From contig NZ_PZJQ01000004.1 of assembly GCF_003206065.1 (NCBI RefSeq), forward strand, positions 308,864-372,863: 64,000 nt of DNA, written 5' to 3'. The translations under genes and the position numbers were made by a program. Below the pieces are notes generated by a model that did not search any database, was not told the DNA's origin, and was given only the letters and a program-made list of their open reading frames with translations. Each line of letters opens with the position of its first letter. The first letter of the stretch is position 1. This DNA is from Salinicola halimionae (lineage in GTDB: Bacteria > Pseudomonadota > Gammaproteobacteria > Pseudomonadales > Halomonadaceae). Positions 50,285 to 58,873 of this stretch are shown piece after piece.

Positions 50285-51058
50285 TCAGTAACCGCTGGTT
50301 GCGGGAGAGGCATCGTTGCCGGCAAGCGTTGCGAGTAGCGCATCCAGCAGTCCGGATGCGCCGAAGCGGAAGTGTGCGGGCGTCAACCAGGCCTGGCCCA
50401 TGATCCCCGCAGCCAGATCCAGATAGGCCTTGGCATCCTCGGCGGAGCGAATACCGCCGGCCGCCTTGAAGCCCACGTCGCGACCACTATCGCGAATGGC
50501 GGTGAGCAGAGTTTCGGCGGCTTCCAGCGTCGCGTTGACCGCCACCTTGCCTGTAGAGGTCTTGAGGAAGTCGGCGCCGCCCTCGAGGGCGATGTCCGCG
50601 GCCTGGCGAATCAGCGCGGGATTCTTGAGTTCACCGGTTTCCAGTATCACCTTGAGCAGGCGATCGCCGCAGGCCTCGCGACAGGCCTGAACCAGGGCGC
50701 GACCCGACTCGGCATCACCGCCGATCAACGCCTTGTAGGGGAATACCACATCGACTTCATCGGCGCCTGCGGTTACCGCTGCACGGGTTTCGCGGCTGGC
50801 ACGTTCGACGTTGACGCAGCCACCAGGAAAGTTGGTGACAGTGGCGATTCGTACGCGCTCGCGCATTCCCATGTCGATCAATTCACGATTCGCCGTCGCG
50901 ATGAAGGCAGGATAGATGCAAACCGCGGCGGGGGCGCCATGCGGCGTGTCAGTCCGCCGACACAGCGCCTGAATGCCGGCGTCGTTATCGTCGTCGTTGA
51001 GTGAGGTGAGATCCATCATCGCCAACGCCTGGCTGGCAGCGTGCTCAAGTGTCGTCAT
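50285..51058 (-). CDS. deoC: Deoxyribose-phosphate aldolase
   Basis: A 257-residue class-I aldolase splitting deoxyribose-5-phosphate to acetaldehyde and glyceraldehyde-3-phosphate. DEVDVVFPYKAL, LKVILETGEL and DFLKTSTGKVAVNAT (Schiff-base Lys) and GFKAAGGIRSAED are the family motifs. GGAGAC precedes the start. It follows nupC after a 211-base gap holding a hairpin. Confidence 0.96.
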   Translation of the reverse strand: MTTLEHAASQALAMMDLTSLNDDDNDAGIQALCRRTDTPHGAPAAVCIYPAFIATANRELIDMGMRERVRIATVTNFPGGCVNVERASRETRAAVTAGADEVDVVFPYKALIGGDAESGRALVQACREACGDRLLKVILETGELKNPALIRQAADIALEGGADFLKTSTGKVAVNATLEAAETLLTAIRDSGRDVGFKAAGGIRSAEDAKAYLDLAAGIMGQAWLTPAHFRFGASGLLDALLATLAGNDASPATSGY

Positions 51059-51209
51059 TCTGTCGTCTCCTTGGGTGCTCCCGCAAAACGTCGATCTTGA
51101 ACGTCACCCTGGAAGAATTCGTGACGGCACGACGATGCGGATAACACCACGGTTCGGAATCGCTCGGCATCCATGCCGGCGGGGTTGCCATGGCCCGGCC
51201 ACCGTGACG

Positions 51210-51235
51210 GCAACGCCTGAACTCATGGGCGTTGC
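51210..51235 (-). promoter_or_regulatory. Hairpin in the nupC-deoC gap
   Basis: GCAACGCC and GGCGTTGC form a perfect eight-base stem with a ten-base loop, about 35 bases after the nupC stop. There is no T-run. It may stabilise the nupC mRNA end or attenuate read-through into deoC. The rest of the 211-base gap holds no gene. Confidence 0.35.
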
Positions 51236-51269
51236 TGTCGGACTGCCGGACCGTTGTGTCGATCTGGCG

Positions 51270-52541
51270 TCAGGCGGTACCGGCAAGCGAGAGAAAGATC
51301 CCCGCCAGGGTGGCCGACATCAGATTGGAGAGCGTGCCGGCGAGTACGGCCTTGAGACCGTAACGAGCGATCTCCGGGCGACGGCTGGGAGCCAGCGTGC
51401 CGAGACCACCCAACAGAATCGCGATCGAGGAGAGGTTGGCGAACCCGCACAGTGCGAATGACAGGATCGCGGCAGTGTGGGCCGTCATCGCCTGTCCGGT
51501 CGACGCCACGATCGTATCGCCGCTGATGTACGGAGCCAGATTGATGTACGCCACGAACTCGTTGACCACCAGCTTTTGACCGATGAACGAGCCGGCCAGG
51601 GTGGCTTCATGCCAGGGGATGCCGAGCACGAACGCCAGCGGCGAGAACAGCCAGCCGAGAATCATCGACAGACTCAACGAGTCCATGCCGAACCAGCCGC
51701 CGACACCACCCAGAATGCCGTCGATCATCGCGATCAGACCGATGAACGCCAGCAGCATGGCACCCACGTTGGCGGCCAGCATCAGACCCGACGAGGCGCC
51801 GGACGCGGCGGCGTCGAGCACGTTGGCCGGCTTGTCCTCGGCTTTCAATACGTTCTTGGCCTGACGCGTGTCGTCATCGGGGTTTTCCGTCTCCGGCATC
51901 AGAATCTTGGCGAACAGCAGGCCGCCGGGCGCCGCCATGAACGAGGCGGCGATCAGGTATTCCATGGGAATGCCGAGCTCGGCGTAACCGGCGAGAACGG
52001 AACCGGCAACCGAGGCAAGTCCGCCACACATGACCGCGAACAGCTCGGACCGGGTCATGCTGGCCAGGAACGGGCGGACCACCAGCGGGGCCTCGGTCTG
52101 GCCGACGAAGATATTGGCGGTGGCGGACAGCGACTCGGTGCGCGAGGTGCCCAGCACTTTCTGCAATGCACCACCCAGAATTCGCACGACCCATTGCATG
52201 ATGCCCAGGTAATAGAGCACGGCCGTCAGCGAAGAGAAGAAGATGATGATCGGCAGCACCTTGATCGCGAACACGAAGCCGACGTTGGTCGGATCGGCGA
52301 GGTTGCCGAACAGAAAGCCGATACCGTCGTTGGCATAGCTGATGACCTGGCTGACGGCACTGGAAACGGATCCCAGCACGGTTTGACCGACAGGCACATA
52401 CAGCACGAAAGCCCCGATGCCGGCCTGAATGGCAAAGGCGCCGATGACGGTGCGCAGGCTGATCGCCTTGCGGTTGCTCGAAAAGATCAGCGCGATCAGC
52501 AGTAGCACGATGACGCCGACCAGACCCATGAGGAGTGTCAT
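51270..52541 (-). CDS. nupC: Concentrative nucleoside transporter
   Basis: A 423-residue CNT-family inner-membrane symporter for nucleosides. Motifs [13 protein letters not shown] and the later [20 protein letters not shown] are the substrate and ion-binding helical hairpins of this family. AAGGA eight bases upstream supports ATG 52541; the frame upstream to 52595 is not family-like. It heads the leftward deo operon and is divergent from tsx, so outer- and inner-membrane nucleoside uptake share one control region. Confidence 0.93.
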   Translation of the reverse strand: MTLLMGLVGVIVLLLIALIFSSNRKAISLRTVIGAFAIQAGIGAFVLYVPVGQTVLGSVSSAVSQVISYANDGIGFLFGNLADPTNVGFVFAIKVLPIIIFFSSLTAVLYYLGIMQWVVRILGGALQKVLGTSRTESLSATANIFVGQTEAPLVVRPFLASMTRSELFAVMCGGLASVAGSVLAGYAELGIPMEYLIAASFMAAPGGLLFAKILMPETENPDDDTRQAKNVLKAEDKPANVLDAAASGASSGLMLAANVGAMLLAFIGLIAMIDGILGGVGGWFGMDSLSLSMILGWLFSPLAFVLGIPWHEATLAGSFIGQKLVVNEFVAYINLAPYISGDTIVASTGQAMTAHTAAILSFALCGFANLSSIAILLGGLGTLAPSRRPEIARYGLKAVLAGTLSNLMSATLAGIFLSLAGTA

Positions 52542-52636
52542 GTTGTTGTCCTTGGTGTTGGCCTTAGTGGGTAGAAAAGCATTTCGACATTGCACTTTCT
52601 TGAGGTGGTTTTAACATTTTTTGGTTTTCCCCGTCA

Positions 52637-52659
52637 CTTGTTGTTTTTATGTTCACAAG
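52637..52659. promoter_or_regulatory. Imperfect dyad near the nupC promoter
   Basis: CTTGTTGTT at 52637 and TTCACAAG ending at 52659 make a dyad with outer arms CTTGT/ACAAG, about 95 bases upstream of nupC. It also contains TTGTTGT, the complement of the ACAACAA core in the tsx-side repeats. Likely an operator, protein unknown. Confidence 0.4.
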
Positions 52660-52808
52660 CTCATAGAGTAGTTTTGGGCGGAAAATGGGGCCATATGTAG
52701 TAATTCATGAGCCAGGCGAGCGATCACGTCGGACTCTCAAACGTTCGACACGGTCTGCTGCAGAGATGAAAAAATAGTCACAAAATCAGGCGCGGTGCGT
52801 GATAACGG

Positions 52809-52853
52809 TGCCACAACAAACTGACGTCATAGCAAACAGATGCCACAACAAAC
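52809..52853. promoter_or_regulatory. Direct repeat TGCCACAACAAAC upstream of tsx
   Basis: TGCCACAACAAAC occurs at 52809-52821 and identically at 52841-52853. The 32-base spacing is close to three helical turns, so both copies face the same side of the helix. They end 17 bases before the tsx start, overlapping the expected promoter/leader; this is a plausible repressor site, perhaps for the DeoR-type protein. Confidence 0.5.
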
Positions 52854-52870
52854 AAAAGTAGGGGGATGGC

Positions 52871-53878
52871 ATGGTAGTAAGACTCGTACGGTCGACGGTC
52901 GGAACTGAAAGATCGGCTGGCAAGGGCTCCCGTCACCCGGCCCTGTCGGTATCTCTGGGATTGGGGGCAATGATGCTGGTGGCGTCTCCAGCGTGGGCAG
53001 CCGATGACCAGGGCGAGGCACCGGTCATCGAGCAGGAAACGCCCGACCAAGGGCCAACGTCAGAAGGGCAGGTGGCCGACGGTCCCTATCTTTCCGACTG
53101 GTATCACCAGAACCTTACCGTCATTGGCAGCAAGAACATTCGCTTCGGACCGCAGCAGGTCGACGACATCTATCTGGAATATGAGTTCTTCGGTCGCAAG
53201 GGGCCGTTGGATCTCTACGGCTATATCGATTTTCCGAAGTTCTTCGGTACCGGTAACGCCGCAGATAGCGGCATCTTCGACAAGGGCTCGCCGGTCTTCA
53301 TGGAGCTGGAGCCCCGCCTGTCGATCGACGACATGACCGGCCAGGATCTGAGCTTCGGGCCGTTCAAGGAGTGGTTCGTCGCCTTCGACTACATCTTCGA
53401 TTGGGGGCACACTACGGAAAGCCGCCAGAACACGCTTTATGCGGGCCTGGGAACCGATATCGATACAGGTTCGCCGCTGGGGCTGTCGTTCAACTTCTAC
53501 AAACGTCGCCAGTGGGAAAACTATGGCGCCGCGAACGAGAATTCCTGGGACGGTTATCGCGCACAGTTGAACTATTCCTACCCGCTGGGCAGTTTCGATA
53601 ACGGTGCCTCCTTGGTCTATGTCGGTTTCACCAATCACGACTTCGGTTCGGACCTGGGCGACAACGATCCGACGCGTACCAATGAGTCGACCGTAGCGAC
53701 CAACGTGCTGCTGTATCAGTTCACCCATCTGCGGTTCATGGCGGTAGCCCGTTACTTTCATAACGGTGGCCAGTGGAATGACGGTGAAATGGCGCCGTTC
53801 CCCAATAGCCATGGCGATAGCTTCGAATTGCGCTCGACCGGTTGGGGTTATTACTTCGGTGTCGGCTGGCAGTTCTGA
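52871..53878 (+). CDS. tsx: Tsx-like nucleoside-specific outer-membrane channel
   Basis: A 335-residue precursor. The signal peptide ends SPAWA-A near residue 43, and the mature protein is a 12-strand beta barrel ending in Phe, as expected for BamA-inserted proteins. SDWYHQNLTVIGSKNIRFGP and the DLYGYIDFPKFF segments are characteristic of Tsx. GGGGGATGG precedes the ATG. Being divergent from nupC and close to deoR, it provides outer-membrane nucleoside entry for the deo pathway. The pre-mature leader and acidic spacer (residues 44-70) are longer than in E. coli. Confidence 0.92.
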   Translation: MVVRLVRSTVGTERSAGKGSRHPALSVSLGLGAMMLVASPAWAADDQGEAPVIEQETPDQGPTSEGQVADGPYLSDWYHQNLTVIGSKNIRFGPQQVDDIYLEYEFFGRKGPLDLYGYIDFPKFFGTGNAADSGIFDKGSPVFMELEPRLSIDDMTGQDLSFGPFKEWFVAFDYIFDWGHTTESRQNTLYAGLGTDIDTGSPLGLSFNFYKRRQWENYGAANENSWDGYRAQLNYSYPLGSFDNGASLVYVGFTNHDFGSDLGDNDPTRTNESTVATNVLLYQFTHLRFMAVARYFHNGGQWNDGEMAPFPNSHGDSFELRSTGWGYYFGVGWQF

Positions 53879-53903
53879 TCCGAAAATCAGTGGGTTCGTG
53901 GAC

Positions 53904-53923
53904 GGGGAGCCTCAGGGCTCCTC
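53904..53923 (+). terminator. Possible tsx terminator hairpin
   Basis: GGGGAGCC pairs with GGCTCCTC (one G-T pair) across a TCAG loop 25 bases past the tsx stop. The following GTTGCGTTT is only moderately T-rich, so termination strength is uncertain. Confidence 0.45.
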
Positions 53924-53937
53924 GTTGCGTTTCAAAA

Positions 53938-53985
53938 CGAGATCGAGGATAAGATCGGGTGCGAGATCGAGAGTAAGATCGGTTT
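53938..53985. repeat. 24-base tandem repeat upstream of deoR
   Basis: CGAGATCGAGGATAAGATCG and CGAGATCGAGAGTAAGATCG open two adjacent 24-base units in the tsx-deoR gap. They lie about 100 bases before the deoR start, and the matching face of the helix is only roughly kept (24 bases). Possible autoregulatory sites or a simple duplication. Confidence 0.5.
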
Positions 53986-54086
53986 TCGGTGATGACGTCG
54001 CGTGATTCGGTGGTGACCACCGAATGCCGGCGTAATTCATGAGGCGGCGGCGTAACACTGTGACCAGACAACAGCAGGAGACAGCC

Positions 54087-54863
54087 ATGAATGGCCGCAG
54101 CGCCGTACGGCTCGAAAGGCTTCGTGAAGCGATCAAGCGAAACGGTACCCTGCCATTGGCTGAGGCGGCGACGCTGTGCGGCGTCTCCGAGATGACGGTG
54201 AGGCGAGACATTGCCGCCAGCAACGGTGCCATCGTCTCCTTCGGCGGCCACCTGATAATGGCCGACAACCCCCAGTTTGGCGCCGCCTACAATCTCGATG
54301 CGCAGAAAGACCGCTACGCCAAGGCCAAGCAGCGTCTTTGCGAGGCGGTTTCATCGATGATCGAAGAGGGCGATACGGTGTTCGTCGACTGCGGTACCAC
54401 GCTGATGCCGTTGTGTACGTTGCTGCCGCGCGAAATGAACGTGACGATCGTCACCTATGCGCTCAACGTGGCCAATGCGTTCAGCCAGCGCGAGATGCCC
54501 AATATGCGGCTCGTGGTGCTGGGCGGGCTCTATTACGCCGCTTCGGAATCCTTCGGCGGGCAGGACGTTACCACGGCGATCCGCCGGCTCGGCATCAACA
54601 AGGCGCTGATTTCCGCCGCAGGCGTTCATGCCGACAAGGGGGCTAGCTGCTTCCATTTCCATGAGGTGGCACCCAAGCAGGCCGCCATCGAACATGCGGA
54701 GCGGCGTATCCTCGTCGCCGACGAGAGCAAGCTCGGCGTGATGAGAGCGGCATTTTTCGCCGATCTTTCCGACTTCGACACATTAGTCACCAGCGGCGAT
54801 CCGGGCCGAGAGTGGCGAGCGAGAATGAAGGACAGCGACGCCTCGAAGGTCGAAGTGGTTTGA
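54087..54863 (+). CDS. deoR: DeoR-family regulator of deoxynucleoside catabolism
   Basis: A 258-residue repressor. Residues 8-60 hold the DeoR helix-turn-helix (LPLAEAATLCGVSEMTVRRD), and the C-terminal sugar-phosphate-sensing domain shows VFVDCGTTLMPLC, VVTYALN-like strands and ILVADESKLG. AGGAG at 54076-54080 fixes ATG 54087. Length and motifs match E. coli DeoR, whose inducer is deoxyribose-5-phosphate. Its position next to tsx and the nupC-deo operon supports control of that regulon. Confidence 0.9.
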   Translation: MNGRSAVRLERLREAIKRNGTLPLAEAATLCGVSEMTVRRDIAASNGAIVSFGGHLIMADNPQFGAAYNLDAQKDRYAKAKQRLCEAVSSMIEEGDTVFVDCGTTLMPLCTLLPREMNVTIVTYALNVANAFSQREMPNMRLVVLGGLYYAASESFGGQDVTTAIRRLGINKALISAAGVHADKGASCFHFHEVAPKQAAIEHAERRILVADESKLGVMRAAFFADLSDFDTLVTSGDPGREWRARMKDSDASKVEVV

Positions 54864-54911
54864 ATTATCCTTGTTTCGATAGGTTTTCAGAGCGGCAAAA
54901 TCCTGCTTTAT

Positions 54912-54960
54912 GTAGGAAGTATTCATCTTGTCACGCAGGTAGGATGGCTGGACTTCCTAC
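54912..54960. promoter_or_regulatory. Inverted repeat upstream of the aldehyde dehydrogenase gene
   Basis: GTAGGAAGT at 54912-54920 and its exact complement ACTTCCTAC at 54952-54960 flank the promoter region, with a third half-like GTAGGA at 54939. The pattern lies 24 bases before the dehydrogenase start and is a candidate site for the PucR-type regulator encoded downstream. Confidence 0.45.
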
Positions 54961-54983
54961 TTTCCGAACAGGTGACTGGATCG

Positions 54984-56468
54984 ATGTCTTTCTCATCATC
55001 GTCTCTTCAGAGTCAATTCGCATCGCTCAAAGCGCCCGCTGACGGCGCTTACTATCCCGCCGCGATCGTTGGTTTCGATTCCAATGATACGGGCCGTTAC
55101 GCCTTGCGCTCTCCCGCCACTGGCGAAGTCATCGCCGAGGTAGCCGATTGTGGTGTCGAACAGGCCAAGCTCGCCGCCGACAACGCCCAGCGTGGCTTCG
55201 AGACATGGCGCAAGACCACCGCGTTCGAGCGGGCGGCGCTGCTCAAGGCATGGCACCAGGCGATGCTGGATGCCAAGGAAGTCCTTGCCGTCACCATGGC
55301 GCGGGAAATGGGCAAGCCGATCCGCGAGGCGCGAGGCGAAGTCGACTATGCCGCCAGCTTTCTGGAGTGGTATGCCGAACAGGCCAAGCGCATCGACGGC
55401 GATATTCTCCCCAGCCAGCATCCGGACAAGCGACTTGCCGTGCTGCGTCAGCCGGTTGGTCCGGTGCTCGCGATCACGCCGTGGAACTTTCCGGCGGCGA
55501 TGATCACCCGCAAGGTGGCGCCGGGGCTGGCGGCCGGCTGTTCGGTGATCGTCAAGCCGGCGGAACAGACCCCGGTCACGGCAATCCTGCTGGCCCAGCT
55601 CTGGCAGCAGGCCGGCGGGCCGGCGGAGGTGTTTCAGGTCATCACGGCCGAGCGCCCGGCGGCAATCAGCGATCTGCTGATGGAAGATCGGCGGATTCGC
55701 AAGGTGACCTTCACCGGCAGCACGCCGGTCGGCAAGCATCTCTACGCCAAGTCGGCCGCAACCATGAAGCGAATGTCGCTGGAGCTGGGCGGCCACGCGC
55801 CGTTTCTGGTCTTCGACGATGCCGACATCGATGCCGCCGTGACCGAAGTGATGGCGAGCAAGTTCCGCAACGGTGGCCAGACCTGTGTCTGCGCCAACCG
55901 CATCTATGTGCAGCGTGGCATTCTCGAGACGTTCTCCGCACGCCTGACCGCGGCGGTCGACGAGCTGCGTATCGGCCAGCCGGAAGACGAGTCGACCCAG
56001 ATCGGGCCCTTGGTCAGCCAGGCCGGACGCGACAAGGCGCAGTCCCACATCGACGATGCGCTGGCCAAGGGCGCCCGGCGCCTGACGGCCGCGCGTGATG
56101 TCGAGGGGTTCTTCGTGGCGCCGACGGTGTTGGCGGATGTGACCAACGACATGCAGATCATGCAGGAAGAGACTTTCGGCCCCGTGGCACCGCTGATCGC
56201 CTTCGACAGTGAAGAAGAGGCGATCATGGCTGCCAATGCCACGCCGTTCGGACTCGCCGCATATCTGTGGACGCGAAATCTGGGGCGGGCGGCGCGAGTC
56301 TCCGAGGCGTTGGATTACGGTATCGTCGGGGTCAACGACGGTGCGCCGTCCGTGCCGCAGGCGCCGTTCGGTGGGGTCAAGGATAGCGGTCTCGGTCGCG
56401 AGGGCGGTCGCTACGGCATCGACGAATATCTCGACACCAAGTTCGTCTCGACGCGACTGGACGGCTGA
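54984..56468 (+). CDS. NAD(P)-dependent aldehyde dehydrogenase, succinate-semialdehyde type
   Basis: A 494-residue ALDH-fold enzyme. Glu267 in LELGGHAP and Cys301 in GGQTCVC have the usual 34-residue spacing; ITPWNFPAAMITRKVAPGLAAG and TGSTPVGK are cofactor motifs. Sequence style is closest to GabD-like succinate-semialdehyde dehydrogenases, but neighbours give no GABA gene, so the aldehyde is open. A GTG at 54972 is an alternative start; ATG 54984 has AGGTG upstream. It is followed five bases later by the pucR-type gene. Confidence 0.88.
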   Translation: MSFSSSSLQSQFASLKAPADGAYYPAAIVGFDSNDTGRYALRSPATGEVIAEVADCGVEQAKLAADNAQRGFETWRKTTAFERAALLKAWHQAMLDAKEVLAVTMAREMGKPIREARGEVDYAASFLEWYAEQAKRIDGDILPSQHPDKRLAVLRQPVGPVLAITPWNFPAAMITRKVAPGLAAGCSVIVKPAEQTPVTAILLAQLWQQAGGPAEVFQVITAERPAAISDLLMEDRRIRKVTFTGSTPVGKHLYAKSAATMKRMSLELGGHAPFLVFDDADIDAAVTEVMASKFRNGGQTCVCANRIYVQRGILETFSARLTAAVDELRIGQPEDESTQIGPLVSQAGRDKAQSHIDDALAKGARRLTAARDVEGFFVAPTVLADVTNDMQIMQEETFGPVAPLIAFDSEEEAIMAANATPFGLAAYLWTRNLGRAARVSEALDYGIVGVNDGAPSVPQAPFGGVKDSGLGREGGRYGIDEYLDTKFVSTRLDG

Positions 56469-56473
56469 TAACG

Positions 56474-58063
56474 ATGCGGGATGACGCAACATTCGCTGCA
56501 CGGCTGCCGGTGGAGCTCGACCTCGCGACGGCGCTACGCGAGACCAACCTTCGCCATGCCCGCGTGGTGGCCGGTGAGCGCTCGCTGGGCCGACCGCTGC
56601 GCTGGGTGCACATGGTCGATCATCCCGACATCATTGCCTGGGTTCGTGAAGGCCAGTTGTTGCTGACCACCGGTTATCACTGGCCCGACGAGCCGGCCGC
56701 CGAGCGGGCGCTGATCGAGGCGCTGGTCGATAAAGGATTGGCCGGCGTCGCGTTGGCCGTGCCGCGATTTCTCACCGCATTCCCGGAGACCAGTCGGCGT
56801 GTAGCGGAATCGCTCGACTTCCCGCTGCTGGAAATCCCCTGGGATGTGCCGTTCAGCCAGATCACCGAGGAGGTTCACGCCTGGTTGATCGCCCGCCAGG
56901 GGCAACAGATCGCGCGGGCGGAGCGCATTCACCGCGATCTCACGCGGTCGGCGTTGACGGCGCGCAGCCTGGGCGATATCGCCACGGCCCTGAGCCTGCT
57001 GCTCGAGCGCGACGTGCTCTTCACCGGGCTTGACGGCGAATGGCTGGGTGGCAGTGCCGACCACGAGGTAATGCGTCTACCCACGACGACCATGCTGAGC
57101 GAGGCCCAGTTTCTGACTGCAGCTACGGCCCGTTCGCTGAGTGGCCCGGGCGACATGACTGACGGGCGAATGCTGGCCTGTCCGGTCCGAATTCAGGAGG
57201 CGCCGGTCGCCACGCTGTGGATCGACGAGACCGCCTCTCCGATCAGCGAACTCGAGCAGCGCGCTGCCGAGCAGGCCGCGCTGATCTCGGCGCTGCATCT
57301 GTCCCATCAGCGAGCACTGCAATCGCAGGAGATCCGGCTCGGCTACGCCTTCGTCGACTCGCTGCTCGAGGGGCGCTTCGTGGCCACGCCGGCGGCGCTG
57401 GAACGGGCGTCGCTGCAAGGGTGGGATCCTCACGCCGCCTATTACGTCTGCGCCATTCTACTCAACGAGCCGGTGCCGTTGAGCCGGGAAGGGCTGCAGA
57501 GGCGGGAGCGATGGGAGCGCCGCCTGGGCGATCGTCTCGAAGCGCTCGGCTTGCCACGATTGGTCTCGGTCTCGCTCAACCAGCTGCTTTTCCTGGTTCG
57601 CGCCGACATTTCGACCCAATCGCTGTGGCGCGAGTTGAGCGATGGCGAAGCCGCCCTGGCGGTTAGTCGTGAGGTGAAAGGGGCGCCTGCCATCGTTCAG
57701 GGGGCGGACGATGTGGCCCGCCTGCTGCCCTCGCTCAAGGCCGGCGAACGGCGGGATTTCGAAACCTTGTTGTTCACCCGAGTGCTGGAAGGCGATGACG
57801 AGGCGCGAAGGCTGTTTCTGGGGCGCATTTCCAACGCACTGGGTGAAGGCGCAAGACGCCATAACCCCTTCGAGACGCTATCGGCGCTGGCCGAGAGCGG
57901 GTTCCAGCTCGCGCAGACAGCGCGAGCGCTCGAGATCCATATCAGCACCCTGCGTTATCGCATCGAACGGTTGGAGACAGCGCTGGGCATGAATCTGAAC
58001 GACGCCGACACCCGGTTGCAGTTGCAAGTGGCGATGCGGCTGCTCAACGCCGATTCCGATTGA
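56474..58063 (+). CDS. PucR-family transcriptional regulator
   Basis: A 529-residue activator. Residues 15-130 form the PucR N-terminal domain (LGRPLRWVHMVDHPDIIAWV, LLLTTGYHWP), the middle is a GGDEF-like sensory region, and the C-terminus carries the PucR helix-turn-helix (QTARALEIHISTLRYRIERLE). Family members regulate purine, amino-acid and amine catabolism. The start lies five bases after the dehydrogenase stop, so it is probably cotranscribed and regulates the dehydrogenase and HAD genes. Confidence 0.88.
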   Translation: MRDDATFAARLPVELDLATALRETNLRHARVVAGERSLGRPLRWVHMVDHPDIIAWVREGQLLLTTGYHWPDEPAAERALIEALVDKGLAGVALAVPRFLTAFPETSRRVAESLDFPLLEIPWDVPFSQITEEVHAWLIARQGQQIARAERIHRDLTRSALTARSLGDIATALSLLLERDVLFTGLDGEWLGGSADHEVMRLPTTTMLSEAQFLTAATARSLSGPGDMTDGRMLACPVRIQEAPVATLWIDETASPISELEQRAAEQAALISALHLSHQRALQSQEIRLGYAFVDSLLEGRFVATPAALERASLQGWDPHAAYYVCAILLNEPVPLSREGLQRRERWERRLGDRLEALGLPRLVSVSLNQLLFLVRADISTQSLWRELSDGEAALAVSREVKGAPAIVQGADDVARLLPSLKAGERRDFETLLFTRVLEGDDEARRLFLGRISNALGEGARRHNPFETLSALAESGFQLAQTARALEIHISTLRYRIERLETALGMNLNDADTRLQLQVAMRLLNADSD

Positions 58064-58150
58064 GGGCCGAACCCGGCCTCGGTCAATCACCGCCTGATCA
58101 TTTCGATACGCTTTCGTGAAAACACATTGACCCCGACCAGAGAGCCCCTC

Positions 58151-58867
58151 ATGCAACTGACGGATTTCACTACCCTGACCTTCGATGTCTACGGCACCCT
58201 GATCGACTGGGAGAGCGGCATGGTCGCCGGGCTGCAGCCACTGCTACAACGTACCGATTGGAGCCTGAATCGGGATCAGATTCTCGAGGCGCACGCGCGG
58301 CATGAATCCACGCAACAGCGCTACACGCCGCATTTGCAGTATCGGCTGCTGCTGGCGGTGGTCTACAAGCGTCTGGCGGAGGAGTGGGGCGTGACGGTGA
58401 GCCACGATGAATGCCTGGCTTACGGCTATTTCGTCAAACAGTGGCCGGCTTTCGCCGATACGGCCCAGGCGCTGGCCTATCTCAAGCAGCACTACAAGCT
58501 GGTCGTGCTCTCCAACGTGGATAACGAGAGTTTTGCCTACAGCCAGCGCAAGCTCGGCGTCGAGTTCGATGCGGTCTATACCGCCGAAGACATCGGTTCC
58601 TACAAGCCGGCCCAGCGCAACTTCGACTACATGCTGGAGAAGCTCGGCGAGCGTGGTATCGACAAGGTGCAGATCCTGCATACCGCCGAGAGCATGTTCC
58701 ACGATCATCAGCCGGCCAACCGCAATGGCCTAGCCAACTGCTGGATCTATCGCCGCCACGACAAGGAAGGGTTCGGCGCGACGATGAATCCGGGTGACAT
58801 GCCCACCGTTGATTTCCGTTTCAACAGCATGGCGGAGCTGGCTGAGGCGCATCGGCAGTTGGTTTGA
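58151..58867 (+). CDS. HAD hydrolase, haloacid dehalogenase type II family
   Basis: A 238-residue HAD-fold enzyme. Asp12 in FDVYGTLIDWESG is the nucleophile; VVLSNVDN supplies motif II and YKPAQRNFDYML motif III Lys. The sequence groups with type II (S)-2-haloacid dehalogenases, yet many such proteins are phosphatases, so the substrate is open. ATG 58151 has AGAGAG upstream; the TTG at 58127 is less likely. It lies 87 bases after the PucR gene on the same strand. Confidence 0.85.
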   Translation: MQLTDFTTLTFDVYGTLIDWESGMVAGLQPLLQRTDWSLNRDQILEAHARHESTQQRYTPHLQYRLLLAVVYKRLAEEWGVTVSHDECLAYGYFVKQWPAFADTAQALAYLKQHYKLVVLSNVDNESFAYSQRKLGVEFDAVYTAEDIGSYKPAQRNFDYMLEKLGERGIDKVQILHTAESMFHDHQPANRNGLANCWIYRRHDKEGFGATMNPGDMPTVDFRFNSMAELAEAHRQLV

Positions 58868-58873
58868 TGGTGT

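Larger units (their letters stand above)
52542..52870. promoter_or_regulatory. Divergent control region of nupC-deo and tsx
   Basis: 329 bases that are markedly AT-richer than their surroundings. They should hold both promoters. Two candidate regulatory elements are listed separately: a dyad at 52637-52659 near nupC and a 13-base direct repeat near tsx. The DeoR-family gene at 54087 is the obvious candidate regulator; CRP or CytR-like control is also possible but no clear site was seen. Confidence 0.55.

Noticed and set aside
54996-56501. 501-codon leftward frame opposite the aldehyde dehydrogenase
   Set aside because: It mirrors the dehydrogenase gene almost exactly, a known effect of GC-rich codon usage, and carries no motif of its own.
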